Assembly (NCBI RefSeq): GCF_024508275.1
Contig: NZ_CP101989.1
Span: 2,852,001-2,916,000 of the forward strand
From: Cellulomonas wangsupingiae
GTDB taxonomy: Bacteria; Actinomycetota; Actinomycetes; Actinomycetales; Cellulomonadaceae
Direction: 5' to 3'
DNA: 64,000 nucleotides
Shown here: in pieces, positions 21,302 through 31,021 of the stretch
Layout: each line of letters opens with the position of its first letter
How positions within the stretch are numbered: position 1 is the first letter of the stretch
Notes under the pieces: model-generated
The model's input: only the letters and a program-made list of their open reading frames with translations
Database searches by the model: none
What the model was told of the DNA's origin: nothing
Program-made: the position numbers and the translations under genes

Positions 21302-21958
21302 TCAGCCCAGCCGCACGTGCCGGCCCTCGACCCGCAGGCCGTCGCGCGCGATCCGTCCCACGACGTCGACCAGGAGCCGGCGCTCGACGACCTTGATGCG
21401 CTCGTGCAGCGACTGCTCGTCGTCGTCGTCGGCGACCGGGACGGCCTCCTGCGCGATGATCGGCCCCGCGTCGACGCCCTCGTCGACCACGATCACCGAG
21501 CACCCGCTGACCTTCACGCCGTACGCGAGCGCGTCGCGCACGCCGTGCGCGCCGGGGAACGACGGGAGCAGCGCCGGGTGCGTGTTGACCGTCCGCCCAC
21601 CGAACCGGTCGAGGAACGCCGCACCGACGAGCTTCATGAACCCCGCGGCGACGACGGTGTCCGGGGCGAACACCGCGACCGCCTCGGTGAGCCCCCGGTC
21701 CCACGCGGCGCGGTCGGGGAAGTCCCGCAGCGCCACCACGGCGGTCGGGACGCCGGCCTCGCGTGCGCGGTCGAGCGCGGCGACGCCGGGCCGGTCCGAC
21801 ACCACACCGACGACGCGTGCGCCGTACCCCGGGTCGGTGTGGGCCTCGAGCAGCGCGGCGAGGTTGGAGCCCCCGCCCGACACGAGCACCACGAGACGGT
21901 GCGTCCGGGTGACGGGACGGGCGGGCGGGACGGGGCCGGGACGTGCGGAGGGCGTCAC
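21302..21958 (-). CDS. purN: Phosphoribosylglycinamide formyltransferase
   Basis: A 218-residue GAR transformylase, using 10-formyl-THF in step three of purine synthesis. The N-terminal phosphate loop VLVSGGGSNLAALLEA is clear. The catalytic Asn-His pair lies in NTHPALLPSFPG (about 124-135) and the Asp in VDEGVDAGPII (about 160). GTG 21958 is taken as start; it adds about 15 residues before the domain. In actinobacteria purN normally sits directly before purH; here a TetR/epimerase pair intervenes, while perM lies upstream as in Mycobacterium. Confidence 0.95.
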   Translation of the reverse strand: MTPSARPGPVPPARPVTRTHRLVVLVSGGGSNLAALLEAHTDPGYGARVVGVVSDRPGVAALDRAREAGVPTAVVALRDFPDRAAWDRGLTEAVAVFAPDTVVAAGFMKLVGAAFLDRFGGRTVNTHPALLPSFPGAHGVRDALAYGVKVSGCSVIVVDEGVDAGPIIAQEAVPVADDDDEQSLHERIKVVERRLLVDVVGRIARDGLRVEGRHVRLG

Positions 21959-22030
21959 GCCGCGCAACCTACCGGCCCGCGGGCCGCGACGTCCGCACGT
22001 CCACCGGCGCCGGTGCGGGAGAATGGCGCC

Positions 22031-22612
22031 ATGGGCAACCCCTGGGCACCGTCGGACCAGTCGCAGGCACCGGGACGGCAGGCTCCCGAGCAGCAGCCTG
22101 CGACGACCCCCGACGGGGGCGGGTGGCCCGAGCACGCACCGGCACCCGGCCCGCACGGGCCCGGTCCGCACGCACCCGGTCCGCACCCCGTGCCGCCGCC
22201 CGACCCCGCCGGGGTCGCCCGCGCGGCGCGCACGACCATGTGGAGCGCCGCGGCGCTGCTCGTCGGCCTGCTCCTGTCCGGTGCGTCGTACCCGGCCATG
22301 CTCCTCGCCCCGGTCACGGCCCTCACCGGCTTCGTGCTGGCGATCCTGGCCGTGGTCCGCGCCGCCCGTGCGCGGGCCCGGGGGCCCGTCGTCGTGCTGC
22401 CCGTCGTCCTGCTCCTGGCCTCGCTGGGCTGGGTCGTCGTCAGCGCCCAGACCCTGCTGTACGTCGACGCCGCACGCGACTACCAGCAGTGCCGGTCCGC
22501 CGCGCTCACGCAGCAGGCGGAGCGCACGTGCGCCCTGCAGCTGGAGGACGACATGGAGGAGCGGCTCCGGTCGATGCTCGGCTCGCGCGGGCTGCCCACG
22601 CCCCGTCCCTGA
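22031..22612 (+). CDS. Small membrane protein with Pro/Gly/His-rich N-terminus
   Basis: A 193-residue protein of unknown function. Residues 1-65 are a low-complexity Pro/Gly/His/Gln stretch (GPHGPGPHAPGPHP); two membrane segments follow (about 70-95 and 117-138), with the loop between rich in Arg/Ala. A C-terminal extracytoplasmic part contains two Cys (QQCRSAALT, ERTCALQL) in a helical context. It lies divergent from purN and convergent with perM. Similar proteins of about 200 residues are common in actinobacteria near purN/perM, but no name is recognised. Confidence 0.75.
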   Translation: MGNPWAPSDQSQAPGRQAPEQQPATTPDGGGWPEHAPAPGPHGPGPHAPGPHPVPPPDPAGVARAARTTMWSAAALLVGLLLSGASYPAMLLAPVTALTGFVLAILAVVRAARARARGPVVVLPVVLLLASLGWVVVSAQTLLYVDAARDYQQCRSAALTQQAERTCALQLEDDMEERLRSMLGSRGLPTPRP

Positions 22613-22618
22613 CCCGGC

Positions 22619-23914
22619 TCAGTCGCCACCCGGCCCGGGGCGCGCCGCCCCGTCCTGCTCCTGCGTGCCATGCCGACGCGCACGCCACCGGCGGACGGCG
22701 GCCCTGACCTGGGGATCGAAGGGCACGCTCGCGCCGGCCGCCGCGAGGCCGCACCCGGCGGCGGTGAGCAGGCCCACCCACGCGGGGTGGGCGCCCACCT
22801 CGGCCATCCGGCCCGGGCCCACGGAGCCGCTGGCCACGGCCACGAGCAGCGCCACCAGCAGCCCCGACGTCGCGGCGACCGCCCCCACGGCGACCCAGAC
22901 GTCCCGCACCCGCACCGGGTCGAGCCACCGTCGCACGGCGAGCCCGGCGAGCACCCCGACCGCGACCACCAGCGCCGGCGCGGCCAGCACGGCGCCGCCC
23001 GTGGCATCCGGCAGCGCCCCGAGCATCGGCACCGCGGGAAGCGGGCCCGCGACCACCTCGTCCGGCGCGAAGCGTGTCCCCGCGCCCACCGCGAAACCCG
23101 GCCCGACCACCCACGCCAGGGCCCACACCACCAGGTTCGGCACGAACGCGAGCTCGGCCACGGCGAGGACGACACCGCCCACGGCGTCCAGCGACAGCCC
23201 GCGCACGATGTCGAGGATCGTGGCGCGCCCCGCGAGGACCCAGAACAGGGACACCACGGCGGCCAGCAGCAGCAGCCCGGTGGTGGCGACGAGGCCGGCG
23301 CGCACGCCGACGACCGCGGCGTCCGGGCACCGGTCGCGCAGCGGCGCGACCAGGTGCGACCACGGCGGGGCCTCCGGGCGGCGCAGCAGCCCGGCGCCGA
23401 GGCCGAGGCCGCCCACGACGACGCCGCCGAGCAGCGCGCGCAGCGCACCCGGACCGTCCGTGCCGGCGACCAGCGCGACCAGCAGCGTGAGCAGCGCGTA
23501 CCCCGCGACGGAGGCCACGGCGGTGCCGCGCGTCGCGAGCCCCGACCGGCGCGCCGACGCGTAGCAGGCGAACAGCGCCAGGCCCGTCAGGCCCAGCGGC
23601 ACGACCGACACCACGGCCCCGTCCAGGACGGTGGGCACGCCGTGCGCGAGCAACCACAGGTGGGAGGCGACGACGACCGCTCGCGTCCAGGCGACGTCGG
23701 CGTTGGCGGGGTCCGCCGACGTCGCGACGAACACCGCCACGGCGGGCACCGCGACCGTCAGCAGGGACAGCGCCGCGGCCTGCACGGCCGTGAGCACCCC
23801 CACTCCCCAGCGCGGCGCGCCGTCGATGGCGGACGTGAAGAACGACGGGCGCGGGTCGTCCTGCAGGACGCGGCGCGCGCGTCCCGCGACGGGCACGGGA
23901 CCGGTGGAGGGCAC
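22619..23914 (-). CDS. perM: PerM-like (DUF6350) integral membrane protein
   Basis: A 431-residue polytopic membrane protein with about ten hydrophobic segments, beginning with a short basic cytoplasmic stretch and GAPRWGVGVLTAVQAAALSLL. The position between sucD and purN and the general composition match DUF6350, the family of mycobacterial PerM (Rv0955), linked to cell division and persistence. This assignment rests largely on synteny (sucCD-perM-purN-purH, pcrA nearby) and topology. GTG 23914 is the first suitable start after the sucD terminator. Confidence 0.75.
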   Translation of the reverse strand: MPSTGPVPVAGRARRVLQDDPRPSFFTSAIDGAPRWGVGVLTAVQAAALSLLTVAVPAVAVFVATSADPANADVAWTRAVVVASHLWLLAHGVPTVLDGAVVSVVPLGLTGLALFACYASARRSGLATRGTAVASVAGYALLTLLVALVAGTDGPGALRALLGGVVVGGLGLGAGLLRRPEAPPWSHLVAPLRDRCPDAAVVGVRAGLVATTGLLLLAAVVSLFWVLAGRATILDIVRGLSLDAVGGVVLAVAELAFVPNLVVWALAWVVGPGFAVGAGTRFAPDEVVAGPLPAVPMLGALPDATGGAVLAAPALVVAVGVLAGLAVRRWLDPVRVRDVWVAVGAVAATSGLLVALLVAVASGSVGPGRMAEVGAHPAWVGLLTAAGCGLAAAGASVPFDPQVRAAVRRWRARRHGTQEQDGAARPGPGGD

Positions 23915-24010
23915 GCACCCATGGTGGTCGGTGGGCGCGGCGCGTCGCCGGACCCACCCCGGCGCGTCGCCCGCGGTCTGGGTCACCCCGTGGCGCCCCG
24001 CCCCGACGCA

Positions 24011-24044
24011 CCGCAGCCCCGGTCCGTCGGGACCGGGGCTGCGG
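24011..24044 (-). terminator. Terminator of the sucCD operon
   Basis: Perfect 15-bp stem (24011-24025 with 24030-24044) and loop GTCG, directly after the sucD stop and before perM. Confidence 0.85.
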
Positions 24045-24062
24045 GTGACGTCCGCGAGGACC

Positions 24063-24941
24063 TCAGGCGCTGAGGAGCTCGCGCGCCAGCTGGGCGGTCT
24101 CGGACGGCGTCCTGCCGACCTTGACGCCGGCGGCCTCGAGGGCCTCCTTCTTGGCCTGCGCGGTGCCCGACGAGCCGGACACGATGGCGCCGGCGTGGCC
24201 CATCGTCTTGCCCTCGGGCGCGGTGAACCCGGCGACGTAGCCGACGACGGGCTTGGTGACGTGCTCGGCGATGTACGCCGCGGCGCGCTCCTCGGCGTCG
24301 CCACCGATCTCACCGATCATCACGATGACCTCGGTCTCGGGGTCCGCCTCGAACGCCGCGAGGGCGTCGATGTGCGTCGTGCCGATGATCGGGTCGCCGC
24401 CGATGCCGATGGCCGTGGAGAACCCGAAGTCCCGCAGCTCGTACATCATCTGGTACGTCAGCGTGCCGGACTTCGACACGAGCCCGACCTTGCCGGGGCC
24501 CGTGATGTCGGCCGGGATGATGCCCACGTTGGACTTCCCGGGGCTGATGAGCCCGGGGCAGTTCGGGCCGATGAGCCGCACGCCCTTCTCCTGGGCGTAG
24601 GAGAAGAACTCGGCCGTGTCGGCCACCGGGACGCCCTCGGTGATGATGACAGCCAGCGGGATGCCCGCGTCGACGGCCTCGACGACGGCGCCCTTGGTGT
24701 GGGCGGGCGGGACGAAGATGACGGAGACGTCGGCGCCGGTCTTGTCGATGGCCTCGGCCACCGAGCCGAACACCGGGACGTCGACGTCACCGAACGTCAC
24801 GGTGGTGCCGGCCTTGCGGGGGTTCACCCCGCCGACGACGTTGGTGCCGGACGCGAGCATGCGGTTCGTGTGCTTCTGGCCCTCGGAACCCGTCATGCCC
24901 TGGACGATGACCTTGGAGTCCTCGGTCAGGAAGATCGCCAT
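24063..24941 (-). CDS. sucD: Succinyl-CoA synthetase, alpha subunit
   Basis: A 292-residue alpha subunit of succinyl-CoA synthetase, which converts succinyl-CoA to succinate with NTP formation in the TCA cycle. CoA-binding residues lie in [12 protein letters not shown] and GGVNPRKAG; the phosphorylated histidine is His249 in [10 protein letters not shown]. Length is standard. It follows sucC by 31 bases and ends at a strong terminator. Confidence 0.97.
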   Translation of the reverse strand: MAIFLTEDSKVIVQGMTGSEGQKHTNRMLASGTNVVGGVNPRKAGTTVTFGDVDVPVFGSVAEAIDKTGADVSVIFVPPAHTKGAVVEAVDAGIPLAVIITEGVPVADTAEFFSYAQEKGVRLIGPNCPGLISPGKSNVGIIPADITGPGKVGLVSKSGTLTYQMMYELRDFGFSTAIGIGGDPIIGTTHIDALAAFEADPETEVIVMIGEIGGDAEERAAAYIAEHVTKPVVGYVAGFTAPEGKTMGHAGAIVSGSSGTAQAKKEALEAAGVKVGRTPSETAQLARELLSA

Positions 24942-24972
24942 GTGAAGTCTGCTTCTCTCTGCGTCGGGGGTC

Positions 24973-26154
24973 TCAGGCGGCGGCGTGCGCCAGGCGGGCG
25001 GCCGTGTCGGCCCCGCCGTCCATCGTGTCGGCCAGGGTGACCAGCGGGTGGCCGGCCTCCGCCAGGATGCGGCGGCCCTCGAGGACGTTGTTGCCGTCGA
25101 GCCGCACGACCAGCGGCTTCGACGCCTCGTCACCGAGGATGCGCAGCGCCGCGACGATGCCGTCGGCCACCGCGTCGCACGCCGTGATGCCGCCGAACAC
25201 GTTGACGAACACGGACTTGACCTGCGGGTCCGTGAGGATGATGTCGAGGCCCGCGGCCATCACCTCGGCGGACGCGCCGCCGCCGATGTCGAGGAAGTTC
25301 GCGGGCTTGACCCCGCCGTGCGCCTCGCCGGCGTACGCGACGACGTCGAGCGTGCTCATCACGAGGCCCGCGCCGTTGCCGATGATGCCGACCTCGCCGT
25401 CGAGCTTGACGTAGTTGAGGTCCTTCTCCTTGGCACGCGCCTCGAGCGGGTCGGCGGCGGCCGTGTCCTCGAGCGCCGCGTGGTCCGGGTGGCGGAAGTC
25501 CGCGTTGGCGTCGAGCGTGACCTTGCCGTCGAGCGCGACGACGTCGCCGTCCTCGGTGAGGACCAGCGGGTTCACCTCGACCAGCGTCGCGTCCTCACCG
25601 GCGTAGACGTCCCACAGCGTGCGCAGGACGTCCGCGACCTTGTCCGCGACCTCGGGCGCGAAGCCCGCGGCGGCGACGATCTCGTCAGCCTTCGCCTGGT
25701 CGATGCCGACCAGCGGGTCGACCGCGACCTTGGCGAGCGCGTCAGGGCGCTCCACGGCGAGCTGCTCGATGTCCATGCCGCCCTCGACCGACGCCATCGC
25801 CAGGTAGCGACGCTCGGCGCGGTCGAGCAGCAGCGAGAAGTAGAACTCCTGGGCGATCTTCGCGCCCGCGGCGATCATCACCCGGTGGACGGTGTGGCCC
25901 TTGATGTCCATGCCGAGGATCTCGCCGGCCTTCTCGGCCGCCTCGTCGGCGGAGCGGGCGATCTTGACGCCGCCCGCCTTGCCGCGCCCACCGGTCTTCA
26001 CCTGGGCCTTGACGACGACCACGCCACCCTCGGGCGGGAGCAGCTGCTGGGCTGCCGCGCGCGCCTCCTCGGGCGTCGTGGCGACGATGCCGCCGAGCAC
26101 GGGCACGCCGTGCTTCTCGAAGATGTCACGTGCCTGGTACTCGAACAGGTCCAC
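24973..26154 (-). CDS. sucC: Succinyl-CoA synthetase, beta subunit (ADP/GDP-forming)
   Basis: A 393-residue beta subunit with an N-terminal ATP-grasp domain ([34 protein letters not shown]) and a C-terminal ligase-CoA domain ([25 protein letters not shown]). It binds nucleotide and pairs with SucD. GTG at 26154 gives the exact usual N-terminus and has GAGAGGAAA eight bases upstream; longer upstream frame lacks homology. A palindrome also found upstream of icd lies 89-103 bases before the start. Confidence 0.96.
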   Translation of the reverse strand: MDLFEYQARDIFEKHGVPVLGGIVATTPEEARAAAQQLLPPEGGVVVVKAQVKTGGRGKAGGVKIARSADEAAEKAGEILGMDIKGHTVHRVMIAAGAKIAQEFYFSLLLDRAERRYLAMASVEGGMDIEQLAVERPDALAKVAVDPLVGIDQAKADEIVAAAGFAPEVADKVADVLRTLWDVYAGEDATLVEVNPLVLTEDGDVVALDGKVTLDANADFRHPDHAALEDTAAADPLEARAKEKDLNYVKLDGEVGIIGNGAGLVMSTLDVVAYAGEAHGGVKPANFLDIGGGASAEVMAAGLDIILTDPQVKSVFVNVFGGITACDAVADGIVAALRILGDEASKPLVVRLDGNNVLEGRRILAEAGHPLVTLADTMDGGADTAARLAHAAA

Positions 26155-26242
26155 CTGGTCCGGTTTCCTCTCGTCGACCGCGCGCAGCGACCTCGGTGCG
26201 GCCGCATCGCCCGGACGCATGCTATCGCCGGGACCGAGGTCC

Positions 26243-26257
26243 CTCGACATCAAGAGA
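26243..26257. promoter_or_regulatory. Shared TCA-gene palindrome upstream of sucC
   Basis: CTCGACATCAAGAGA, with inverted arms CTCGA and TCAAG. It matches the icd-upstream element (14245-14260) at 14 of 15 bases. On the minus strand a possible -10 TAGCAT lies at 26219-26224, and a hexamer within the palindrome region falls at about -35 spacing, so a bound protein could affect promoter use. Confidence 0.6.
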
Positions 26258-26328
26258 TGTGTCCGCGCTCACCTTCCTGCCGGGGCGCGCCGACGTCGCC
26301 GTCGACCGGGACGGGGACCGGCCCGGGG

Positions 26329-27906
26329 TCAGCCGGACACGACGGGGACGTCGGTCAGCCGGAAGGGTGCCCTCCCCGCGACCTGGAGCTGACCCCCGCC
26401 GCCGCGGAACCGCGGCGCCACGTCCACCGTCACCGTGTCGGTGCCCGGGTCGGGCCACACGACCGTGACGACCCGCGTCTCACCGGGGCCGATGCCGTTG
26501 ACGATCCGGTCGGTCAGCGGGTCGCGCCGGCCGTTCTCGGGGTCCGACAGGTAGTCGACCGGGTACCACCGGGTCGTCGTCGACACGAGCGTGACGTTCG
26601 TGGGCGCGAACTGCAGGCGGGCGTCGAACGACCCACGGGAGTCCCACGCGCTGCCGGACAGGGCGTTCAGCGACAGGTCGTCCGTCCCGGTGTTCGTCAC
26701 CTCGAGGGCGCCCACGAGGTACCGGCCGACGCGGCGGACCTCCGGGAGCCGCACGTCGAACGTCCCGTCGCCGTCGACGACGGACAGGCCCGTGGCTCCG
26801 GGCGCGGTGGGCCCGGCCGGGTCCGGCAGCGCGCCGGTCTCCTCGACGGCCTGCACCTCGACGGGGTCCGCGTCCACGTCCGGGACGAGCACCAGCTCGA
26901 CCCGGCGGTTCAGCGCCCGCTCGGCGTCGCCGGTGCCGGCGACCACGGGCTGCGACTCGCCCCGGCCCTCGACCGTCACGTCGAACGCCGTGAGGTCGGT
27001 CAGCTCGGCGAGCCGCGCGGCGACGGTCGCGGCGCGGCGCTGCGACAGGTCGACGTTGTAGGCGTCGTCGCCCTGGTCGTCGGTGTGGCCCACCACCGCG
27101 AGCTCACCACCGCCGTGCGCCGCCACCTGCGCGGCGGCCGCCTGCAGGGCGCCGTCGGCCTCGGGGGCGAGCTGGTCGGAGTCGAACGCGAAGAGCACGT
27201 CCGACGCGACCGCGACGGCCACCTGCTCGGTGGTGCGCCGCGCCCGGACGTTCCCGTCGTGCGCCTCGCTGAACTCCTCGAGCACGAAGGTCTCGGCCTC
27301 GTCGAGCGACCCCTCGACCAGCTCGGCGGGTGGGACGGTGAGCGTGCCGGCCTGCGACGCGGGGACGACGGCGACGTCCTGCACCCAGCCGACCTCGGGC
27401 AGCAGCACGTCCACGGTCGGGGAGTCCGGGACCGGGAACGCGGCGTAGACGATCGTCGTGTCCTCGCCGGCCGCCGCGTCGGCGGCCTCCGTCGCCGGGC
27501 CCTCGGGGCTGCCGTTGCGGGTCGCCACCACCCGGTCGTCGGTCGAGCGCAGCACGCTGGTGACGGTCCCGGCCTCGAGGTCCACGAGCCGCACACCGTT
27601 CGGCGCCGGGCTGCCCGTGCTCTCGTAGACGTGCCAGAACGCCATCGCCAGCGTCGAGTAGCTCGTCGGCGCCGCCAGCCGCAGCACACCCGCGCCGTCG
27701 TGGACCGCGAGCGGGCCCACCTCGAGGTCGACGGTCTCGCCGTCGAGCCGCGCCTGGACGACGACCGGCTCGGCCGGCGGGGCCTCGGGCGTCGCCGACG
27801 AGGTCGGTGTCGACACGGGCGTCGCCGGCTCCGCGCCACCCGTGCAGGCGGCGAGCAGCACGACGGCGACGACGGCGCCCCCGGCGCGCGTGAAGGCGCT
27901 GGTCAT
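26329..27906 (-). CDS. OmpA-family lipoprotein with C-terminal beta domain
   Basis: A 525-residue exported lipoprotein: signal with lipobox LLAAC (Cys21), a Thr/Pro linker, an unassigned N-terminal domain (about 45-225), an OmpA-like peptidoglycan-binding domain (about 232-345; DVLFAFDSDQL, VVGHTDDQGDDAYNVDLSQRRA, NRRVELVLVP) and a C-terminal beta-rich domain (about 365-525). It probably ties the membrane to peptidoglycan. The middle resembles the OmpA protein at 46929-48023 and the C-terminal domain resembles the separate lipoprotein at 46324-46932, so this looks like a fused version of that pair. It lies between pcrA and sucC. Confidence 0.85.
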   Translation of the reverse strand: MTSAFTRAGGAVVAVVLLAACTGGAEPATPVSTPTSSATPEAPPAEPVVVQARLDGETVDLEVGPLAVHDGAGVLRLAAPTSYSTLAMAFWHVYESTGSPAPNGVRLVDLEAGTVTSVLRSTDDRVVATRNGSPEGPATEAADAAAGEDTTIVYAAFPVPDSPTVDVLLPEVGWVQDVAVVPASQAGTLTVPPAELVEGSLDEAETFVLEEFSEAHDGNVRARRTTEQVAVAVASDVLFAFDSDQLAPEADGALQAAAAQVAAHGGGELAVVGHTDDQGDDAYNVDLSQRRAATVAARLAELTDLTAFDVTVEGRGESQPVVAGTGDAERALNRRVELVLVPDVDADPVEVQAVEETGALPDPAGPTAPGATGLSVVDGDGTFDVRLPEVRRVGRYLVGALEVTNTGTDDLSLNALSGSAWDSRGSFDARLQFAPTNVTLVSTTTRWYPVDYLSDPENGRRDPLTDRIVNGIGPGETRVVTVVWPDPGTDTVTVDVAPRFRGGGGQLQVAGRAPFRLTDVPVVSG

Positions 27907-27936
27907 GGGTCTCCTCCTGGGGTCGGGAGGAGCAGC

Positions 27937-30498
27937 CTAGAGCTTCGTCACCGGGGAGTACCGCAGCAGCAGCCGCTTCTCGCCGTTCGAGCCGAAGTCG
28001 ATCTTGGCGACCGCGTTCTGCCCGGCGCCCTCGAGCGCGACGACCGTGCCCAGTCCGTAGGAGTCGTGCGTGACCTTGTCGCCGACGGCGAGGTCGGGGA
28101 CGGAGGCCCGCGGCGTCGCCGACCCGAAGGATGCGCCCGTGCGGGGCAGCGGCTCGCGCTTCTCGCTGCGCACCGGGCCGCTGCTCGACCCCGACGAGCC
28201 GCGCTCACCCCACGACGACGCGCCGCGCGACCCGCCGCCGGAGCCGAAGCCCGAGCCCCACCCGCCGCGCAACCGCGACGTGGACGACTCCCGGCGGCGC
28301 CAGTCGACGAGCTCCTCCGGGATGTCGTCGAGGAACCTGCTGGGCGGGAACTCGTTCGGCACGCCCCACGCCGTGCGCACCGCGGCGCGCGACACGTACA
28401 GCCGCTGCCGCGCGCGCGTGAGCCCGACGTACGCCAGGCGGCGCTCCTCGGCGAGCTGGTCGGGGTCGGCCAGGGAGCGCATGTGCGGGAACGTGCCGTC
28501 CTCCATCCCCGTGAGGAAGACGACGGGGAACTCGAGGCCCTTGGCGGTGTGCAGCGTCATGAGGGTGACGACGCCGGCGTCACGCGCGGCCGCAGCGGTC
28601 GCCTCGTCGTCGGCGCCGTCCGGCACGGGGATCTGGTCGGAGTCCGCCACGAGGGACACGCGCTCGAGGAAGTCGGTGAGGTCGCCCTCGGGGTCGGACT
28701 CCTCGAACTCCGCGGCCACGGCGTGCAGCTCCGCGAGGTTGTCGACGCGCGACCCGTCCTGCGGGTCGTCGCTCGCGCGAAGCGTCGTGAGGTAGCCGCT
28801 GCGGTCGAGAGCCGCCCCGAGCACCTGGGACGGCCCGGCGCCCGACGCGGCCAGGTCGCGCAGCTCGTCGAGCATCGCGGCGAACGCACGCAGGCCGGTC
28901 AGCGCGCGGGTCCCGAGGCCCGGCACCTCGTCCAGACGGGTCAGCGCGGCGCCGAACGAGATGCGCTCCCGCTCGGCGAACGCCGCGACCATCGCCTCCG
29001 AGCGCTCCCCCAGCCCGCGCTTGGGCTCGTTGAGGATGCGCCGCGTGCTCACGTCGTCGTCGGGGTTCGCCAGCGCGCGCAGGTACGCGATCGCGTCCTT
29101 GATCTCCTTGCGCTCGTAGAAGCGCGTGCCACCGACGACCTTGTACGGCAGGCCGACGCGGACGAGGACCTCCTCCAGCGCGCGGGACTGCGCGTTCGCG
29201 CGGTAGAAGATCGCGACGTCACCGGGACGCACGCCGTCGGAGTCGCCGAGGCGGTCGATCTCCTCCGCGACGAACCGCGCCTCCTCGTGCTCGGTGTCCG
29301 CGACGTACGCGACGATCTGCGGGCCGGCACCGGAGTCCGTCCACAGGCGCTTGGCCTGGCGTCCGGAGTTCTTGCTGATCACCGCGTTGGCGGCCGACAG
29401 GATGTTCTGCGTCGAGCGGTAGTTCTGCTCCAGCAGGATGGTCGTGGCGTCCGGGTAGTCGGCCTCGAACTCCATGATGTTGCGGATCGACGCGCCGCGG
29501 AACGCGTAGATCGACTGGTCGGCGTCACCGACGACCGTCAGCTCCCCGCGCCCGACGCCGTCCCCGTCCGTGGCCCCGACCCCGGCGAGCTCGCGCACCA
29601 GCACGTACTGCGCGTGGTTCGTGTCCTGGTACTCGTCGACCAGGATGTGCCGGAACCGGCGCCGGTAGTGCTCGGCCACCTGCGGGAACGCCTGCAGCAG
29701 GTGCACGGTGCGCATGATGAGGTCGTCGAAGTCCAGCGCGTTCGCCTGCTGCAGCCGCTGCTGGTAGCGCGTGTAGACCTGCGCGAGGACGGTGTCGAAC
29801 TCGTCGGCGCGGCCGCCGCCGTTGCTCGCGGCGAACGCGTCGGGGTCCACCAGCTCGTCCTTGAGCGCCGAGATCTTGTGCCCCAGCGCCTTGGCGGGGT
29901 ACTTCTTCGGGTCGAGCTCGAGCTCGCGCGCCACGAGCGTCAGCAGGCGCTGGGAGTCCGCCTGGTCGTAGATCGAGAAGCTCGTGCGCAGGCCGAGCGT
30001 GGCCGCCTCGCGGCGCAGGATCCGCACGCACGCCGAGTGGAACGTCGAGACCCACATGCGCTGCGCCGACGGGCCGACCAGGTGCTCGACGCGCTCGCGC
30101 ATCTCCGCGGCCGCCTTGTTGGTGAACGTGATGGCGAGGATCTCGCCGGGGCGGGCCCGGCGCGTGGCCAGCAGGTGCGCGATGCGGTGCGTCAGCACGC
30201 GCGTCTTTCCCGAGCCGGCCCCGGCGACGATGAGCAGCGGTCCGCCGGCGTGCAGCACCGCGGCACGCTGCTGCGGGTTGAGGCCGTCGAGCAGGGCGGC
30301 CGCGCGCTCCTCCTGTGCCGCGGCGCGCTCCCCCGCACCGGGGTCGGCCTCGACGTCGCCGTCGCGCGGCGGGACGACGAGCGGCAGGCCGGAGGACTCC
30401 CCGGCGTGCGAGCGCGCGGCGGCCGCGCGTGGGCCGGGCGTGGCAGGCACGGGCGCTCCGGGAACGGGCAGGGCGAGGCTCTCGAACAACGACGTCAT
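27937..30498 (-). CDS. pcrA: ATP-dependent DNA helicase PcrA (UvrD1)
   Basis: An 853-residue SF1A helicase for DNA repair and replication-fork maintenance. An Ala/Pro-rich N-terminal extension (about 1-70) precedes the Q-motif (LNPQQRAAVLH), Walker A AGAGSGKT (91-99, Lys98), DEYQDTN (motif II), GDADQSIYAFRGA (motif III), VTLMTLHTAKGLEFPVVFL (motif V) and VGLTRARQRLY (motif VI). After a Ser/Gly/Arg-rich linker, a C-terminal Tudor-like domain (KVTHDSYGLGTVVALEG), which contacts RNA polymerase in Bacillus PcrA, ends the protein. All motifs are intact. Confidence 0.96.
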   Translation of the reverse strand: MTSLFESLALPVPGAPVPATPGPRAAAARSHAGESSGLPLVVPPRDGDVEADPGAGERAAAQEERAAALLDGLNPQQRAAVLHAGGPLLIVAGAGSGKTRVLTHRIAHLLATRRARPGEILAITFTNKAAAEMRERVEHLVGPSAQRMWVSTFHSACVRILRREAATLGLRTSFSIYDQADSQRLLTLVARELELDPKKYPAKALGHKISALKDELVDPDAFAASNGGGRADEFDTVLAQVYTRYQQRLQQANALDFDDLIMRTVHLLQAFPQVAEHYRRRFRHILVDEYQDTNHAQYVLVRELAGVGATDGDGVGRGELTVVGDADQSIYAFRGASIRNIMEFEADYPDATTILLEQNYRSTQNILSAANAVISKNSGRQAKRLWTDSGAGPQIVAYVADTEHEEARFVAEEIDRLGDSDGVRPGDVAIFYRANAQSRALEEVLVRVGLPYKVVGGTRFYERKEIKDAIAYLRALANPDDDVSTRRILNEPKRGLGERSEAMVAAFAERERISFGAALTRLDEVPGLGTRALTGLRAFAAMLDELRDLAASGAGPSQVLGAALDRSGYLTTLRASDDPQDGSRVDNLAELHAVAAEFEESDPEGDLTDFLERVSLVADSDQIPVPDGADDEATAAAARDAGVVTLMTLHTAKGLEFPVVFLTGMEDGTFPHMRSLADPDQLAEERRLAYVGLTRARQRLYVSRAAVRTAWGVPNEFPPSRFLDDIPEELVDWRRRESSTSRLRGGWGSGFGSGGGSRGASSWGERGSSGSSSGPVRSEKREPLPRTGASFGSATPRASVPDLAVGDKVTHDSYGLGTVVALEGAGQNAVAKIDFGSNGEKRLLLRYSPVTKL

Positions 30499-30554
30499 GG
30501 CACCTCCAGCCTAGGCGCCACCGCCGACATCCCCGCCCCGCGACGTGGCGCGCG

Positions 30555-30902
30555 TCAGCGCCAGAGGACGGCGATCGCGACGTTGAGGGCCGTCAGGCCC
30601 GCGATCCCCCCGAGGTACCCGCGCGTGACGAGCTCGGGGCGGCGGCGACCGACGACGATCATCGCCGTCACCGCGAGCGCGACGACGAGCTTGACCGCGA
30701 TCTTCGCGTTGTCGGGCTCGTGGCCCGCGACGCCCGACGACGCGAGCCCGACCAGCAGGATGCCGGTGACCAGCGCGGTGAGCACCCCGTGGAAGGCGCC
30801 CGGGTTCAGGGTCACGCCCTTCATCCCGGCGAGCACGCCGCCGAACACCATCGCCCACCCGAGCAGGTGGAGCACCACAAGGATCCCGTACACCGTGTCC
30901 AT
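30555..30902 (-). CDS. Small four-helix membrane protein
   Basis: A 115-residue hydrophobic protein with four predicted membrane segments: VYGILVVLHLLGWAMVFGGVL, VLTALVTGILLVGLAS, IAVKLVVALAVTAMIVV and LTALNVAIAVLW. Conserved-looking polar residues are His in VLHLLGW and the basic GRRRPE loop. The pattern with a paired His and Lys in the helices resembles small heme- or copper-associated membrane proteins, but no function can be assigned. It lies downstream of pcrA's neighbour region and divergent from a HIT-like gene. Confidence 0.7.
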   Translation of the reverse strand: MDTVYGILVVLHLLGWAMVFGGVLAGMKGVTLNPGAFHGVLTALVTGILLVGLASSGVAGHEPDNAKIAVKLVVALAVTAMIVVGRRRPELVTRGYLGGIAGLTALNVAIAVLWR

Positions 30903-30917
30903 GGCCCCATGGTAGGC

Positions 30918-30938
30918 GATCTGACGCCGTGTCAGATC
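30918..30938. promoter_or_regulatory. Inverted repeat GATCTGAC-N5-GTCAGATC
   Basis: Perfect 8-bp arms with a 5-base spacer, lying 15 bases upstream of the minus-strand membrane-protein gene and about 85 bases from the divergent HIT-like gene. Better placed as an operator than as a terminator. Regulator unknown. Confidence 0.55.
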
Positions 30939-31021
30939 ACCTCCCGGGACGGGCCCGCCCCGCGCGTCCGTCCCGGCCGGTAGCCTCACGCGCACACGCA
31001 CCGACGCGCGGAGGAGCCCGG

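Noticed and set aside
24985..30915. A 1,976-codon plus-strand frame
   Set aside because: Shadow of sucC, the OmpA lipoprotein and pcrA, all of which have clear family motifs on the minus strand.
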